From: Aurantimonas sp. Leaf443
Lineage (GTDB): Bacteria > Pseudomonadota > Alphaproteobacteria > Rhizobiales > Rhizobiaceae
Reading direction: 5' to 3'
Length of the DNA stretch: 64,000 nt
Assembly (NCBI RefSeq): GCF_001425575.1
Contig: NZ_LMRD01000009.1
Location: 1-64,000 of the forward strand
Shown: positions 35,888 through 45,151 of the stretch, piece after piece
Layout: the number at the start of each line of letters is the position of its first letter
Position numbering within the stretch: position 1 is the first letter of the stretch
The notes under the pieces: model-generated
What the model saw: only the letters and a program-made list of their open reading frames with translations
What the model was told of the DNA's origin: nothing
The model's database searches: none
Position numbers and translations under genes: made by a program

Positions 35888-38167
35888 ATGCCATTCGACG
35901 AGGCGAAGAAGGCGGCCGATCGCCAGGCCGCGCTGGACTATCACGAGTTCCCCAAGCCCGGGAAACTCGAGATCCGCGCCACCAAGCCCATGGCGACGGG
36001 GCGCGACCTCAGCCGCGCCTATTCGCCGGGCGTCGCCGAAGCCTGCCTCGAGATCGAGAAGAATCCCGCCGACGCGCGCCGCTACACGGCCAAGGGCAAT
36101 CTCGTGGCCGTCATCTCCAACGGCACGGCCGTCCTTGGCCTCGGCAATATCGGGGCGCAGGCCTCCAAGCCGGTAATGGAGGGCAAGGCCGTCCTCTTCA
36201 AGAAATTCGCCGGCATCGACTGTTTCGACATCGAGGTGAACGAGCCCGATCCCGAACGGCTGGCCGATCTCGTCTGCCGGCTGGAGCCGACCTTCGGCGC
36301 GATCAACCTGGAGGACATCAAGGCGCCCGACTGCTTCCTCGTGGAGAAGATCTGCCGCGAGCGCATGAACATTCCCGTCTTCCACGACGACCAGCACGGC
36401 ACGGCCATCGTCGCGGCCGCCGCGGCGACGAACGCCGTGCGCGTGGCCGGCAAGCGCTTCGAGGATCTGAAGGTCGTGGCGCTCGGGGCCGGCGCCGCCG
36501 GCATCGCCTGCCTGAAGATGTTCCTGGTGATGGGCGTGAAGCGCGAGAACATCACCATGCTGGATTCCAAGGGCGTGGTGCACGACCGGCGCAACGACCT
36601 GACGCCTGAGAAGAGCGAATTCGCCATCCGCACCGACAAGCGGACGACGCTGGAGGCGATGGAAGGCGCCGATCTGTTCCTCGGCGTCTCCGGGCCCGGC
36701 CTGCTGACGCAGGAAATGGTCTCGAAGATGGCGCCGGCTCCCATCATCTTCGCGCTCGCCAACCCGACGCCGGAGATCATGCCCGAACTCGTGCGCGAGG
36801 TCTCGCCCGACGCGCTCATCGCCACCGGGCGCTCGGACTATCCCAATCAGGTCAACAACGTCCTGTGCTTCCCCTTCATCTTCCGCGGCGCCCTTGATGT
36901 CGGCGCGACGGAGATCAACGACGCGATGAAGGTCGCCTGCGTCGAGGCGCTCGCCGATCTCGCGCGCGCCACCACCTCCGCCGAGGTCGGGCTCGCCTAC
37001 CAGGGCGAACGGCTCACCTTCGGGCCGGACTACCTCATCCCCAAGCCCTTCGATCCCCGTCTCCTGTCGACGATCGCTCCGGCGGTCGCCAAGGCCGCGA
37101 TGGAGAGCGGCGTCGCCACGCGCCCCGTCGATCTCGTCGCCTACAAGGAAAAGCTGCAGGGGCAGGTCTACAAGTCCGCGCTCGTCATGCGCCCGGCCTT
37201 CGAGGCCGCCCGGCGCGGCGGCCGGCGCGTCGTCTTCGCCGAGGGCGAGGAGCCGCGCGTCCTGCGCGCCGCGCAGGCGATGAGCGAGGAGGGGATGGGC
37301 ACGCCCATCCTCATCGGGCGGCCGGAGGTGATCGAGGCGCGTATCGAGCGTGACGGCCTCAACCTCGTGCCCGGCCGTCATGTCGAGCTCGTCAACCCCG
37401 AGAACGACAGCCGTTTCCGCGACTACTGGACTCACTATCACCAGCTGATGAAGCGCAACGGCGTGACGCCCGATCTCGCCAAGACGATCATCCGCACCAA
37501 CACCACCGCCATCGCGGCGGTCATGGTGCATCGCGGCGAGGCCGACGCCATGATCTGCGGGACGATCGGCGAGTATTTCCGCCATCTCAATGACATCCGG
37601 CAGATCCTTTCGAGCGCGACGCTGCATCCCGTCGGCGCCCTGTCGCTCATCCTCATGGATCGTGGGCCGCTCTTCGTGTGCGACACCCATGTCCATATCG
37701 AGCCGACGGCCGCGCAGATCGCCGAGACCATGGTCGCGGCCGCCCGCCACGTGCGGCGCTTCGGCATCGAGCCCAAGGTGGCCCTGTGCTCGTCCTCGCA
37801 GTTCGGCAATTTCGACAGCCGGTCCGGGCGCCTCGCCCGCGAGGCGCTGGCGATCCTCGACGCGCGTGCGCCGGACTTCGCCTACGAGGGCGAGATGCAC
37901 ACGGATGCCGCCCTCGACCCCGAACTGCGCGAGCGCCTCTTCCCGGACGGGCGTCTGGAGGGGGCCGCCAATGTCCTCGTCTACACCAACGCGGATGCGG
38001 CGGGCGCGGCGCGCAACATCCTGCGCTCGGTCGCCGACGGCCTGGAAGTCGGCCCGATCCTGATGGGCATGGGCAATTGCGCCCACATCGTCACCGCGGG
38101 CGTCTCCGTCCGCGGCCTCCTCAACATCGCCGCTCTCGCCGGCACGCCCGTCTCGAGCTACGGCTGA
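35888..38167 (+). CDS. maeB: NADP-dependent malic enzyme with phosphotransacetylase-like domain
   Basis: A 759-residue fusion. Residues 1 to about 430 form malic enzyme: YSPGVAEACLEIEKNP, the catalytic region INLEDIKAPDCFLVE, DDQHGTAIVAAAA and the dinucleotide-binding VVALGAGAAGIACLKMF. Residues about 430-759 resemble phosphate acetyltransferase (RRVVFAEGEEPRVLRAAQAM), which in this family regulates the enzyme by acetyl-CoA and lacks transferase activity. It converts malate to pyruvate with NADPH. AGAGACG precedes the ATG 35888 weakly. A GC hairpin follows the stop. Confidence 0.95.
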   Translation: MPFDEAKKAADRQAALDYHEFPKPGKLEIRATKPMATGRDLSRAYSPGVAEACLEIEKNPADARRYTAKGNLVAVISNGTAVLGLGNIGAQASKPVMEGKAVLFKKFAGIDCFDIEVNEPDPERLADLVCRLEPTFGAINLEDIKAPDCFLVEKICRERMNIPVFHDDQHGTAIVAAAAATNAVRVAGKRFEDLKVVALGAGAAGIACLKMFLVMGVKRENITMLDSKGVVHDRRNDLTPEKSEFAIRTDKRTTLEAMEGADLFLGVSGPGLLTQEMVSKMAPAPIIFALANPTPEIMPELVREVSPDALIATGRSDYPNQVNNVLCFPFIFRGALDVGATEINDAMKVACVEALADLARATTSAEVGLAYQGERLTFGPDYLIPKPFDPRLLSTIAPAVAKAAMESGVATRPVDLVAYKEKLQGQVYKSALVMRPAFEAARRGGRRVVFAEGEEPRVLRAAQAMSEEGMGTPILIGRPEVIEARIERDGLNLVPGRHVELVNPENDSRFRDYWTHYHQLMKRNGVTPDLAKTIIRTNTTAIAAVMVHRGEADAMICGTIGEYFRHLNDIRQILSSATLHPVGALSLILMDRGPLFVCDTHVHIEPTAAQIAETMVAAARHVRRFGIEPKVALCSSSQFGNFDSRSGRLAREALAILDARAPDFAYEGEMHTDAALDPELRERLFPDGRLEGAANVLVYTNADAAGAARNILRSVADGLEVGPILMGMGNCAHIVTAGVSVRGLLNIAALAGTPVSSYG

Positions 38168-38175
38168 CGCGAGGC

Positions 38176-38201
38176 GGCCCGGGGCACGGCGTCCCCGGGC
38201 C
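38176..38201 (+). other. GC hairpin after maeB
   Basis: GGCCCGGGG (38176-38184) pairs with CCCCGGGCC (38193-38201) around an eight-base loop, without a T-run. It probably defines the maeB mRNA end and insulates it from the opposed tRNA gene. Confidence 0.55.
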
Positions 38202-38278
38202 CCCAGCTATAAGGGCGCGAGCGGTGGAGGCCGTGGCGCCCGCGCCAGATGAGATCGGGGCTGTGGAGGGGGATCGAC

Positions 38279-38354
38279 TGGTGGGCCCGGCAGGACTCGA
38301 ACCTGCAACCAAGCGGTTATGAGCCGCCGGCTCTAACCATTGAGCTACAGGCCC
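38279..38354 (-). tRNA. ileX: tRNA-Ile2 (anticodon CAU, lysidine-type)
   Basis: A 76-base tRNA with encoded CCA. Acceptor GGGCCTG pairs with CGGGCCC, the D arm begins GCTCAATGGTTAGAGC, the anticodon loop reads CTCATAA with CAT, and the T arm is GCAGG-TTCGAGT-CCTGC. The D-arm and anticodon-stem pattern (GGCGGCTCATAACCGC and CTTGGTTGC) closely resembles E. coli tRNA-Ile2 rather than elongator or initiator Met tRNA, so the C34 should be converted to lysidine by TilS to read AUA. Confidence 0.88.
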
Positions 38355-38566
38355 CACCCGCTTCGCCTAGCGCAAACCGGCGGGGGGCTCAAGCGGCGGG
38401 TTGCGGCGCGGCGGGATTTGCGGGACCTCGGCAAGGGAATCGCAGGGCGAGTGCTCAATGTCTGGCTGAATCGTTTGCTGCGCCGCAAACAACCGGCAGG
38501 CCCCTGGGGAACCATTCGAAGGCTGGAAGCTTGTCTAGCGTCGATCCCCACTGCCGGAGCGCCCAC

Positions 38567-40867
38567 TTGACGATCCACATCACGCCGAACACCGCGTCGC
38601 TCTACCTGAACAAGCCGGGACTGCGCAGATCCCGCATCCAGGAGGGACGTCCTTATCCGCGTGGCGCGACCTGGGACGGGCTCGGCGTGAACTTCGCCGT
38701 CTTCTCCGCCAACGCGACGAAGGTCGAGCTCTGCATCTTCGACCAGAAGGGCGAGGTCGAGCTGGAGCGGATCGAACTGCCGGAATACACGAACGAGATC
38801 TTCCACGGCTACCTGCCTGCAGCCCGCCCCGGCATGGTCTACGGCTACCGCGTTCACGGGCCCTACGAGCCGGATGCCGGTCACCGCTTCAACCCGAACA
38901 AGCTGCTCGTCGATCCCTATGCCCGCCAATATGTGGGCGAGCTCAAATGGGACCACGCGCTGTTCGGCTACACGATCGGTCACGAGGACGAGGACCTCTC
39001 CTTCGACGAGCGGGACAGCGCGAGCTTCGTGCCCAAGTGCCAGGTCGTCGATCAGGCCTTCACCTGGGGCGACGAGCGCAAGCCGAACATCCCGTGGGAG
39101 CGCACCATCTTCTACGAGACCCACGTCAAGGGTTTCACCCAGCGCCATCCTTCGGTCGGTGAGGCGGAGCGCGGCAAGTTCGCCGGGCTGATGAACCCGG
39201 ACGTCCTCGCCTACATCAAGAGCCTCGGCGTCACCTCGGTGGAGCTTCTGCCGATCCACGCCTTTGTGGACGACAGCTATCTCGTCGAGAAGGGCCTGCG
39301 GAACTATTGGGGCTACAACACGATCGGCTTCTTCGCGCCCGATCCGCGCTATCTCGCCAGCCCCTTCGTGAATGAATTCAAGGAGATGGTCTCCGCCTTC
39401 CACCATGCCGGCCTCGAGGTCATCCTTGACGTCGTCTACAACCACACGGCCGAAGGCAACGAGAAGGGGCCGACGATCTCCTTCAAGGGCATCGACAACG
39501 CGACCTACTACCGTCTGCTGCCGGACAACAAGCGCTACTACATCAACGACACTGGCACCGGAAACACCGTCAACACCAGCCACCCGCGCGTGATGCAGCT
39601 GGTGACGGACAGCCTGCGCTACTGGGCGAGCGACATGCGGGTCGACGGCTTCCGCTTCGACCTCGCCACGATCCTCGCCCGAGAGCCCACCGGCTTCTCG
39701 GAGGAGTCGTCCTTCCTTCACGCCTGCCAGCAGGACCCGATCCTGAGCCAGACCAAGCTCATCGCCGAGCCCTGGGACTGCGGTCCCGGCGGCTATCAGG
39801 TCGGTCGCTTCCCGCCGGGCTGGGCCGAATGGAACGACGGCTACCGCGATACCGTGCGCAGCTTCTGGCGCGGCGACGAGGGCAAGATCCCGGCCGTCGC
39901 GTCCAAGTTCTCGGCGTCGGCCGACCTCTTCGACAATCGCGGCCGCAAGCCCTGGGCGTCGGTGAACTTCATCACCGCCCATGACGGTTTCACGCTGCAC
40001 GACCTCGTCTGCTACAACGAGAAGCACAACGAGGCGAACGGCGAGGACAATCGCGACGGTCACTCGCACAATCTCTCGAACAATTACGGCGTCGAGGGTC
40101 TGACGGACGATCCGGAGATCAACGAGGTCCGTTTCCGTCAGCTGCGCAACCTGTTCGCGACGCTGCTCTTCTCGCGCGGCACGCCGATGATCCTGGCCGG
40201 CGACGAATTCGCCCGCACGCAGGGCGGCAACAACAACGCCTATGCGCAGGACAACGAGATCGGCTGGATCGACTGGAACGTGACGGAAGAGGGCCAGGAC
40301 CTCGCCGAGTTCGTCCAGAAGCTCATCATGCTGCGGCAGTCCCTGCCGATGCTCCGGCGCGGCAAGTTCCTGCACGGGACGTTCGACGAGGAACTGGGCG
40401 TCAAGGACGTGGCGTGGATCACGCCGTCGGGCACCGAGTTCGACTCCGACCATTGGTCGGATCAGGGCGCGCGCTGCTTCGGCGTGCTGCTCGATGGCCG
40501 CGCGCAGTCGACGGGCATCCGGCGCCCGGGAACGGACGCCACGATGCTCATCGTCATGAACGCCCATTACGACGTGGTGAACTTCAAGCTGCCGGAGGCG
40601 CGGGGCGGCAAGCGCTGGCGCTGCGTGATCGACACGAACCTGCCGAACCGCGAGGAACTCGTGCCCTTCGAGTTCGGCTCGGACTACATGGTGACGGGCC
40701 GGGCCTTCCTCGTCTTCCTGCTGGAGCCGTCCGAGGACGACGGGACGCAGGGCGAGGCGATGCGCGCCTTCGCCCATGTCTCCGAAGCCTTCGCGCGCGC
40801 GGCCGTCGACCGCGTCCATTTCGTCGAGCCGGGCGAAGTCGAGACCGGGACGCCCGACGGGATCTGA
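38567..40867 (+). CDS. glgX: Glycogen debranching enzyme GlgX
   Basis: A 766-residue isoamylase-type GH13 enzyme that cleaves alpha-1,6 branches of phosphorylase-trimmed glycogen. An N-terminal CBM48 starts GRPYPRGATWDGLGVNFAVF; the GH13 motifs are DVVYNHTAEG, VDGFRFDLATIL with the Asp nucleophile, IAEPWDCGPGG with the acid Glu, and FITAHDGF. The start is TTG 38567 (TIHITPNTASLYLN follows), preceded by CGGAG; upstream in-frame codons cross a tRNA. The other glycogen genes (glgB, glgC, glgA, glgP) are not nearby. Confidence 0.93.
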   Translation: MTIHITPNTASLYLNKPGLRRSRIQEGRPYPRGATWDGLGVNFAVFSANATKVELCIFDQKGEVELERIELPEYTNEIFHGYLPAARPGMVYGYRVHGPYEPDAGHRFNPNKLLVDPYARQYVGELKWDHALFGYTIGHEDEDLSFDERDSASFVPKCQVVDQAFTWGDERKPNIPWERTIFYETHVKGFTQRHPSVGEAERGKFAGLMNPDVLAYIKSLGVTSVELLPIHAFVDDSYLVEKGLRNYWGYNTIGFFAPDPRYLASPFVNEFKEMVSAFHHAGLEVILDVVYNHTAEGNEKGPTISFKGIDNATYYRLLPDNKRYYINDTGTGNTVNTSHPRVMQLVTDSLRYWASDMRVDGFRFDLATILAREPTGFSEESSFLHACQQDPILSQTKLIAEPWDCGPGGYQVGRFPPGWAEWNDGYRDTVRSFWRGDEGKIPAVASKFSASADLFDNRGRKPWASVNFITAHDGFTLHDLVCYNEKHNEANGEDNRDGHSHNLSNNYGVEGLTDDPEINEVRFRQLRNLFATLLFSRGTPMILAGDEFARTQGGNNNAYAQDNEIGWIDWNVTEEGQDLAEFVQKLIMLRQSLPMLRRGKFLHGTFDEELGVKDVAWITPSGTEFDSDHWSDQGARCFGVLLDGRAQSTGIRRPGTDATMLIVMNAHYDVVNFKLPEARGGKRWRCVIDTNLPNREELVPFEFGSDYMVTGRAFLVFLLEPSEDDGTQGEAMRAFAHVSEAFARAAVDRVHFVEPGEVETGTPDGI

Positions 40868-40898
40868 CACCGTCCGGGCTTCGGCCCGATCGCAAACG

Positions 40899-40932
40899 AA
40901 AAGGCCTCCGCGTCATCACGCGGGGGCCTTTT
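40899..40932. terminator. Bidirectional terminator between glgX and the GntR gene
   Basis: AAAAGGCCTCCGCG and CGCGGGGGCCTTTT pair over 14 positions (one wobble) around TCATCA. The A- and T-rich stem ends make it suitable for both convergent genes. Confidence 0.9.
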
Positions 40933-40978
40933 GCTGTTGCGCTTGGCAGGATCGGTCGGCGACGAGGGCGGAGCCTGC

Positions 40979-41746
40979 TCAGCCGCGCATGGGTTCCCCG
41001 CGAAGGAGCGCGAGCGCCATGCGGTCGGCACGCAGGCGATGCGCGCGATGCAACGCCTCCGCGGTCGCCGCGTCCTGCGCCAGGATCGCCGCGACGATGG
41101 CGCGGTGCTCGCAATCGGAGGTCCTGGGGCTCGGGCGAAGCGGCACGATGGCCATGCGCGCCCGATATTGCTGGTCCCAGTAGAGGCGCAACGTCGCCTG
41201 CAGGCGACGATTTCCGCAGGCCGCGACGATGGCGGCATGGAAGCGGTCGTCGAGGGTCGACCAGCGCTCGATGGCGCCTTCTTGCGTGGCCGCCTCCATC
41301 GCGGCCATCAGCTCTTCGAGGTCCCGCCGCTCGGCCTCCGAGAGGCCCCGTTCGGCCGCGAGGCGCGCGGCCGCGACCTCGAGCGCGGAGAAGACCTCGT
41401 AGATTTCCTGCAGGTCGTCCGGAGACTGATGGCGGATGGTGACGCCGTGGCGCGGGCGGATCGCGACGAGTTCCTCCTCCTCGAGCCGGATCAGCGCCTC
41501 GCGGATCGGCGTGCGGCTCATCGAGAGGAGGGCGGCGACCTCGGATTCGAGAAGCGTCGTGCCCGGCGGCAATTCGCCCTCGAGGATGCGGAACTTCAGC
41601 TTGCGATAGGCCCGCTCGCGGGCGGAGACCTTGCCGAGCCCGGCAAGGCTCGGCCGGGGCCTCGAACCCGGCTCGGCGGGCGCCGGCCGGGCCGCGTATG
41701 CGGGGTCCGGCGCGAGTTCGTCCAGGGATACCGGGTCCTCGCTCAC
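40979..41746 (-). CDS. GntR-family regulator, FadR/FCD subfamily
   Basis: A 255-residue regulator. The winged HTH (about residues 44-105) reads AYRKLKFRILEGELPPG, ESEVAALLSMSRTPIREALI and LIRLEEEELVAIRPRHG; the C-terminal all-helical FCD domain (about 110-245) has the metal-binding His candidates DDRFHAAIVAACGNRRL and CEHRAIVAAI. FCD regulators bind small organic or sugar acids. It begins 15 bases after the dehydratase, so the two share a transcript, and a GntR-type operator lies upstream of that gene. It probably represses the operon until the sugar acid is present. Confidence 0.88.
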   Translation of the reverse strand: MSEDPVSLDELAPDPAYAARPAPAEPGSRPRPSLAGLGKVSARERAYRKLKFRILEGELPPGTTLLESEVAALLSMSRTPIREALIRLEEEELVAIRPRHGVTIRHQSPDDLQEIYEVFSALEVAAARLAAERGLSEAERRDLEELMAAMEAATQEGAIERWSTLDDRFHAAIVAACGNRRLQATLRLYWDQQYRARMAIVPLRPSPRTSDCEHRAIVAAILAQDAATAEALHRAHRLRADRMALALLRGEPMRG

Positions 41747-41761
41747 GCCGGGCGCCCCCGT

Positions 41762-43579
41762 CTAGTGGTTGTCGCGCGGCACGCGCATTCCGGTGCCGTC
41801 GATGCCGCCTTGCGCGATCCGCTGGTAGCGCACGGCCGACTCGAGCACCGCCCCCGTGGAGAGCTGGCCGACGAGATCGCGCTGGATCTCCTGCCAGGGC
41901 GTCTGGTGCTGCGGATAGTGATAGCCGCCGTCGGCCGCGAGAGCGGCGCGACGGGATTCGAGCTCGGCCTCCTCGAGCAGGATGTCCGCCGTGCCGCGGC
42001 CGATGTCGATGCGCACGCGGTCGCCGGTGCGCAGCAGCGCCAGACCGCCGCCGGCGGCCGCTTCCGGGGAGGCGTTCAGGATCGAGGGCGAGCCGGACGT
42101 GCCGGACTGGCGCCCGTCGCCGATGCAGGCGAGCGAGGAGATGCCGCGCTTGATGAGATAGTCGGGCGCCCGCATGTTCACGACCTCGGCCGCGCCGGGA
42201 TAGCCGATGGGGCCGGCGCCGCGCATGAAGAGGACGCAGCTCTCGTCGATGTCGAGGGCCGGATCGTCGATCCGCGCATGGTAGTCCTCGGGCCCGTCGA
42301 AGACGATCGCCCGGCCCTCGAAGGCCTGCGGATCCTCGGGGTTGGCGAGGTAGCGCGCCCGGAACTCCTCGGAGATGACCGAGAGTTTCATGATGGCCGA
42401 ATCGAAGAGATTGCCCTTCAGGACGCGGAAGCCCGCATGGGTCTTCAGCGGCTGGTCGAAGGGCCGGATGACGTTCTTGTCCTCGATGATCGCGCCGCGG
42501 CAATTGTCGCCGAGCGAGCGGCCGTTGACCGTCAGCGCATCCTCGGCGATGAGGCCGGCGCCCATCAGCTGGTTCACCACGGCCGGAACGCCGCCGGCAT
42601 GGTAGTAGTCCTCGCCGAGATATTCGCCGGCGGGCTGGAGGTTCACGAGAAGCGGGATCTCCTCGCCATAGGTCTGCCAGTCCTGGATCGTCAGCTCGAC
42701 GCCGACATGGCGGGCGAGGGCGTTGAGGTGGATCGGCGCGTTGGTCGAGCCGCCGATGGCGGTGTTGACGCGAATGGCGTTCAGGAAGGCGTCGCGCGTG
42801 AGGATGTCGGAGGGCTTCAGGTCCTCGGCGACCATCTCGACGATCCGCTTGCCCGTGAGATAGGAGACCTCCTGCCGGTCGCGATAGGGCGCGGGGATCG
42901 CCGCCGAGCCCGGCAGCTGCATGCCCAGCGCTTCGGCGAGCGAGTTCATCGTCGTCGCCGTGCCCATCGTGTTGCAGTAGCCCGTGGAAGGCGCGGACGA
43001 GGCGACGAGCTTCACGAAGCCCTGATAGTCGATCTCGCCGGCCGCCATCATCTCGCGGGCCTTCCAGACGATCGTGCCCGACCCCGTGCGCTCGCCCCGG
43101 AACCAGCCGTTGAGCATGGGGCCGACGGAGAGGGCGATGGCCGGAATGTTGACGGTCGCCGCCGCCATGAGGCAGGCGGGCGTGGTCTTGTCGCAGCCGA
43201 TCGTCAGGACGACGCCGTCGAGCGGATAGCCGTAGAGAATCTCGACGAGGCCGAGATAGGCGAGATTGCGGTCGAGGCCCGCCGTCGGGCGCTTGCCGGT
43301 TTCCTGGATCGGATGGACGGGGAACTCGATGGCGATGCCGCCGGCCTCGCGGATGCCCTCGCGCACGCGCTTGGCCAGTTCCAGATGATGCCGGTTGCAG
43401 GGGGAGAGGTCGGAGCCGGTCTGCGCGATGCCGATGATCGGCTTGCCCGACTGGAGCTCCTCCTGGCTGAGGCCGAAGTTCAGATACCGTTCGAGATAGA
43501 GGGCGGTCATGTCGGGATTGTGCGGATTGTCGAACCAGGCGCGCGACCGCAGCTGACGATCCGTCTTCACGATGCTCAT
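41762..43579 (-). CDS. IlvD/Edd family sugar-acid dehydratase
   Basis: A 605-residue dehydratase with an iron-sulfur cluster. Candidate cluster cysteines appear in [28 protein letters not shown] and [30 protein letters not shown] is the usual family block. Length and sequence fit the L-arabinonate or D-xylonate dehydratase branch rather than valine biosynthesis IlvD or phosphogluconate dehydratase. It would remove water from a sugar acid to give a 2-keto-3-deoxy acid. The next pathway genes are absent here. Its partner is the GntR regulator just downstream. Confidence 0.85.
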   Translation of the reverse strand: MSIVKTDRQLRSRAWFDNPHNPDMTALYLERYLNFGLSQEELQSGKPIIGIAQTGSDLSPCNRHHLELAKRVREGIREAGGIAIEFPVHPIQETGKRPTAGLDRNLAYLGLVEILYGYPLDGVVLTIGCDKTTPACLMAAATVNIPAIALSVGPMLNGWFRGERTGSGTIVWKAREMMAAGEIDYQGFVKLVASSAPSTGYCNTMGTATTMNSLAEALGMQLPGSAAIPAPYRDRQEVSYLTGKRIVEMVAEDLKPSDILTRDAFLNAIRVNTAIGGSTNAPIHLNALARHVGVELTIQDWQTYGEEIPLLVNLQPAGEYLGEDYYHAGGVPAVVNQLMGAGLIAEDALTVNGRSLGDNCRGAIIEDKNVIRPFDQPLKTHAGFRVLKGNLFDSAIMKLSVISEEFRARYLANPEDPQAFEGRAIVFDGPEDYHARIDDPALDIDESCVLFMRGAGPIGYPGAAEVVNMRAPDYLIKRGISSLACIGDGRQSGTSGSPSILNASPEAAAGGGLALLRTGDRVRIDIGRGTADILLEEAELESRRAALAADGGYHYPQHQTPWQEIQRDLVGQLSTGAVLESAVRYQRIAQGGIDGTGMRVPRDNH

Positions 43580-43632
43580 TGTGTATTCCCCGACCTGTCG
43601 ATGCGGGTGCCGACGCGGCGCCCCTTGCGATC

Positions 43633-43644
43633 AATGTATACGTT
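43633..43644. promoter_or_regulatory. Probable GntR/FCD operator
   Basis: AATGTATACGTT is a near-perfect palindrome centred on GTATAC (one pair of mismatched positions). FCD regulators commonly bind 8-12 base dyads with a GTATAC or GTNNNAC core. It lies 54 bases upstream of the dehydratase start. Confidence 0.6.
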
Positions 43645-43709
43645 GTCGGCGCACGTGGCAATTTCATGTCGGGGGGCAGGATGTCGCCGACGGAGGGTCC
43701 GACAAGAAA

Positions 43710-43740
43710 AAGGCCCGGCGCCTTTCGGCGGCCGGGCCTT
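43710..43740 (-). terminator. Terminator of the 221-aa lipoprotein gene
   Basis: On the minus strand AAGGCCCGGC and GCCGGGCCTT pair over ten positions around an 11-base loop that can pair further, followed by TTTCTT. It sits 25 bases after the stop at 43765. Confidence 0.88.
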
Positions 43741-43764
43741 CGTCGAAGCGATGAGGCTTCGAGA

Positions 43765-44430
43765 TCAGGTGTTCATGCTCTTCAGCGTGTTGATGTAGTT
43801 CTTGGGGAAGAGCATCGGGTTGGGGGCCTTGAAGCCCATGTGCTTGGCGATGTCGCCCACGAAGGCGCTGCAATTGTAGAGGACGGCGTGCCAGACCGGC
43901 GAGCTGCCCTGCAGGCCGCGGATATAGGCGACGACGTCGCGATACTGGGCCTCGGTGAGATCGACGCGCCAGCGCGCCGTGATGTAGGCGTCCTCCGAGT
44001 CGCCGTCGCTGGCGCCCGTCTCGGACGGAACCGGGATGACGTGGCCGAGCGTGTAGGGGATCGAGCTCGTGGAGGCCGGATGCAGGCCGGCGACTTCGGT
44101 CATGCCCGGCACGAGGACGCCGTTGGCGTCGACCGGCACGAGACCGCGGGCGTCGCGGCGGCCGAACACGACGAATGTGTGCCCGTAGCTCTCGGCGGAG
44201 CGGGCGCGGAATTCGATGAAGTAGGGCTTCTGCAGCTGCTCGGCGGCCGTGACGGCGCCGGGTGCATAGGCGACGGTGGTGGCCGTGGCGTTCAGCGCGG
44301 GCGCGAAAGCCGAGGCGGTGGAGATCGGAGCGCCGACCATCGCGGTCGATTCGGACGAAGCCGTGCTGCAGCCGGAAATGCCGAGGCAGAGAAGGCCGAC
44401 GGCGAGGAGCTTCATGAGAGGGGAAGACAT
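43765..44430 (-). CDS. Hypothetical lipoprotein with a His/Cys pattern like permuted NlpC/P60 folds
   Basis: A 221-residue lipoprotein. The signal peptide ends in the lipobox ISGC with the lipidated Cys at residue 21, followed by a low-complexity Ser/Thr/Ala tether to about 60. The folded part has SAESYGHTFVVFGRR (His 84) and HAVLYNCSAFVGDIAKHMG (Cys 187). A His-first, Cys-later order with a hydrophobic strand after the His is what circularly permuted papain-like domains show, so I suggest, weakly, a hydrolase or acyl-transfer fold. AAGGA precedes the ATG. It is monocistronic. Confidence 0.7.
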   Translation of the reverse strand: MSSPLMKLLAVGLLCLGISGCSTASSESTAMVGAPISTASAFAPALNATATTVAYAPGAVTAAEQLQKPYFIEFRARSAESYGHTFVVFGRRDARGLVPVDANGVLVPGMTEVAGLHPASTSSIPYTLGHVIPVPSETGASDGDSEDAYITARWRVDLTEAQYRDVVAYIRGLQGSSPVWHAVLYNCSAFVGDIAKHMGFKAPNPMLFPKNYINTLKSMNT

Positions 44431-44544
44431 GGCTTCATCCTTGAAAGATCATGACCAATACCTTCCGGCGGAACAACGCAAAGCCGGCCTGCCGGGCGGA
44501 GGATACAACCCATGCAAACCGAACGTATGAACCGGGGGGAGGAG

Positions 44545-44580
44545 TTCGGGGGGCACCGATGAACTCGTGCACCCCCCGAA
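44545..44580 (-). other. G/C-run hairpin after the 48-aa lipoprotein gene
   Basis: TTCGGGGGG (44545-44553) pairs with CCCCCCGAA (44572-44580), with CAC/GTG extending the stem past a two-base bulge. It lies 13 bases beyond the stop of the small gene at 44593 and is likely its transcript end, though no T-run follows. Confidence 0.5.
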
Positions 44581-44592
44581 GAGTTCCGGGGA

Positions 44593-44739
44593 TTAGCCCT
44601 TGGTGACGTAGGTCTGTTCCTGGACCATCGGCTCGGCAACCGGAGCCTTGCCCTTGCCCTTGCCGACGCCCTTGCCCATGCAACCAGCGAAGGAAGCCAG
44701 AGCGACGCACGCGACCGTTGCGATGACGATTTTCTTCAT
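44593..44739 (-). CDS. Small lipoprotein, 48 residues, Gly/Lys repeat
   Basis: A short gene, ATG at 44739 and TAA stop. The product begins MKKIVIATVACVALASFAGC, a complete lipoprotein signal with the lipidated Cys at position 20. Right after it is a Gly-Lys run (MGKGVGKGKGKAP) and an acidic-to-neutral tail ending QTYVTKG. The size resembles entericidin-like and other tiny lipoproteins, but the Gly-Lys repeat is not one I recognise; the positive charge next to the lipid anchor could contact phospholipid head groups or peptidoglycan. A downstream hairpin supports a real transcript. Confidence 0.75.
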   Translation of the reverse strand: MKKIVIATVACVALASFAGCMGKGVGKGKGKAPVAEPMVQEQTYVTKG

Positions 44740-45151
44740 GACGATATACCTATCAGTGCCTGACGGTTGATGCCGCAGTTTAAGATCCCGACGCTATTGC
44801 GGCCGGTGCGTCGGCAACCTGTTGCTTTTGGGCGATAGCGGCAAGTGCGCAAAAGCCACACCGTCCGCCCAAGATATGATCCCGTTACCCTCAAGCTAAA
44901 CAAGAGCTTGCGCGGAAACTGCGAAGGCCATTCAACCCACTGGTTTGCCTGACTTTCGAAGCGTTCCGCTGCCTTCTCGTGAGCCGATCACACCTTGACC
45001 GTGAAATCGCTCAACCTTCGTTAATTCTTGCAACCTTCCGCGAGGATGGAAGAGCCTTTCGCCGTTTCGATGCCGAATGCCCACAGGCCGTTGCCGCAAT
45101 GCAACAATCCGGGCCGACTCGGGTCTGCGTTCGGCGGGAGTGAGTCGCCCC
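44740..45151. other. 412-base non-coding gap
   Basis: No gene is supported. The sequence is noticeably richer in A+T than its neighbours. It should hold the promoter of the 48-aa lipoprotein gene at its left end. CAAGCT-AAACAAG-AGCTTG is a short dyad near 44894-44910, and TTGACC at 44995 is followed 20 bases later by TTAATT, too far for a standard promoter. A small RNA cannot be excluded. Confidence 0.45.
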
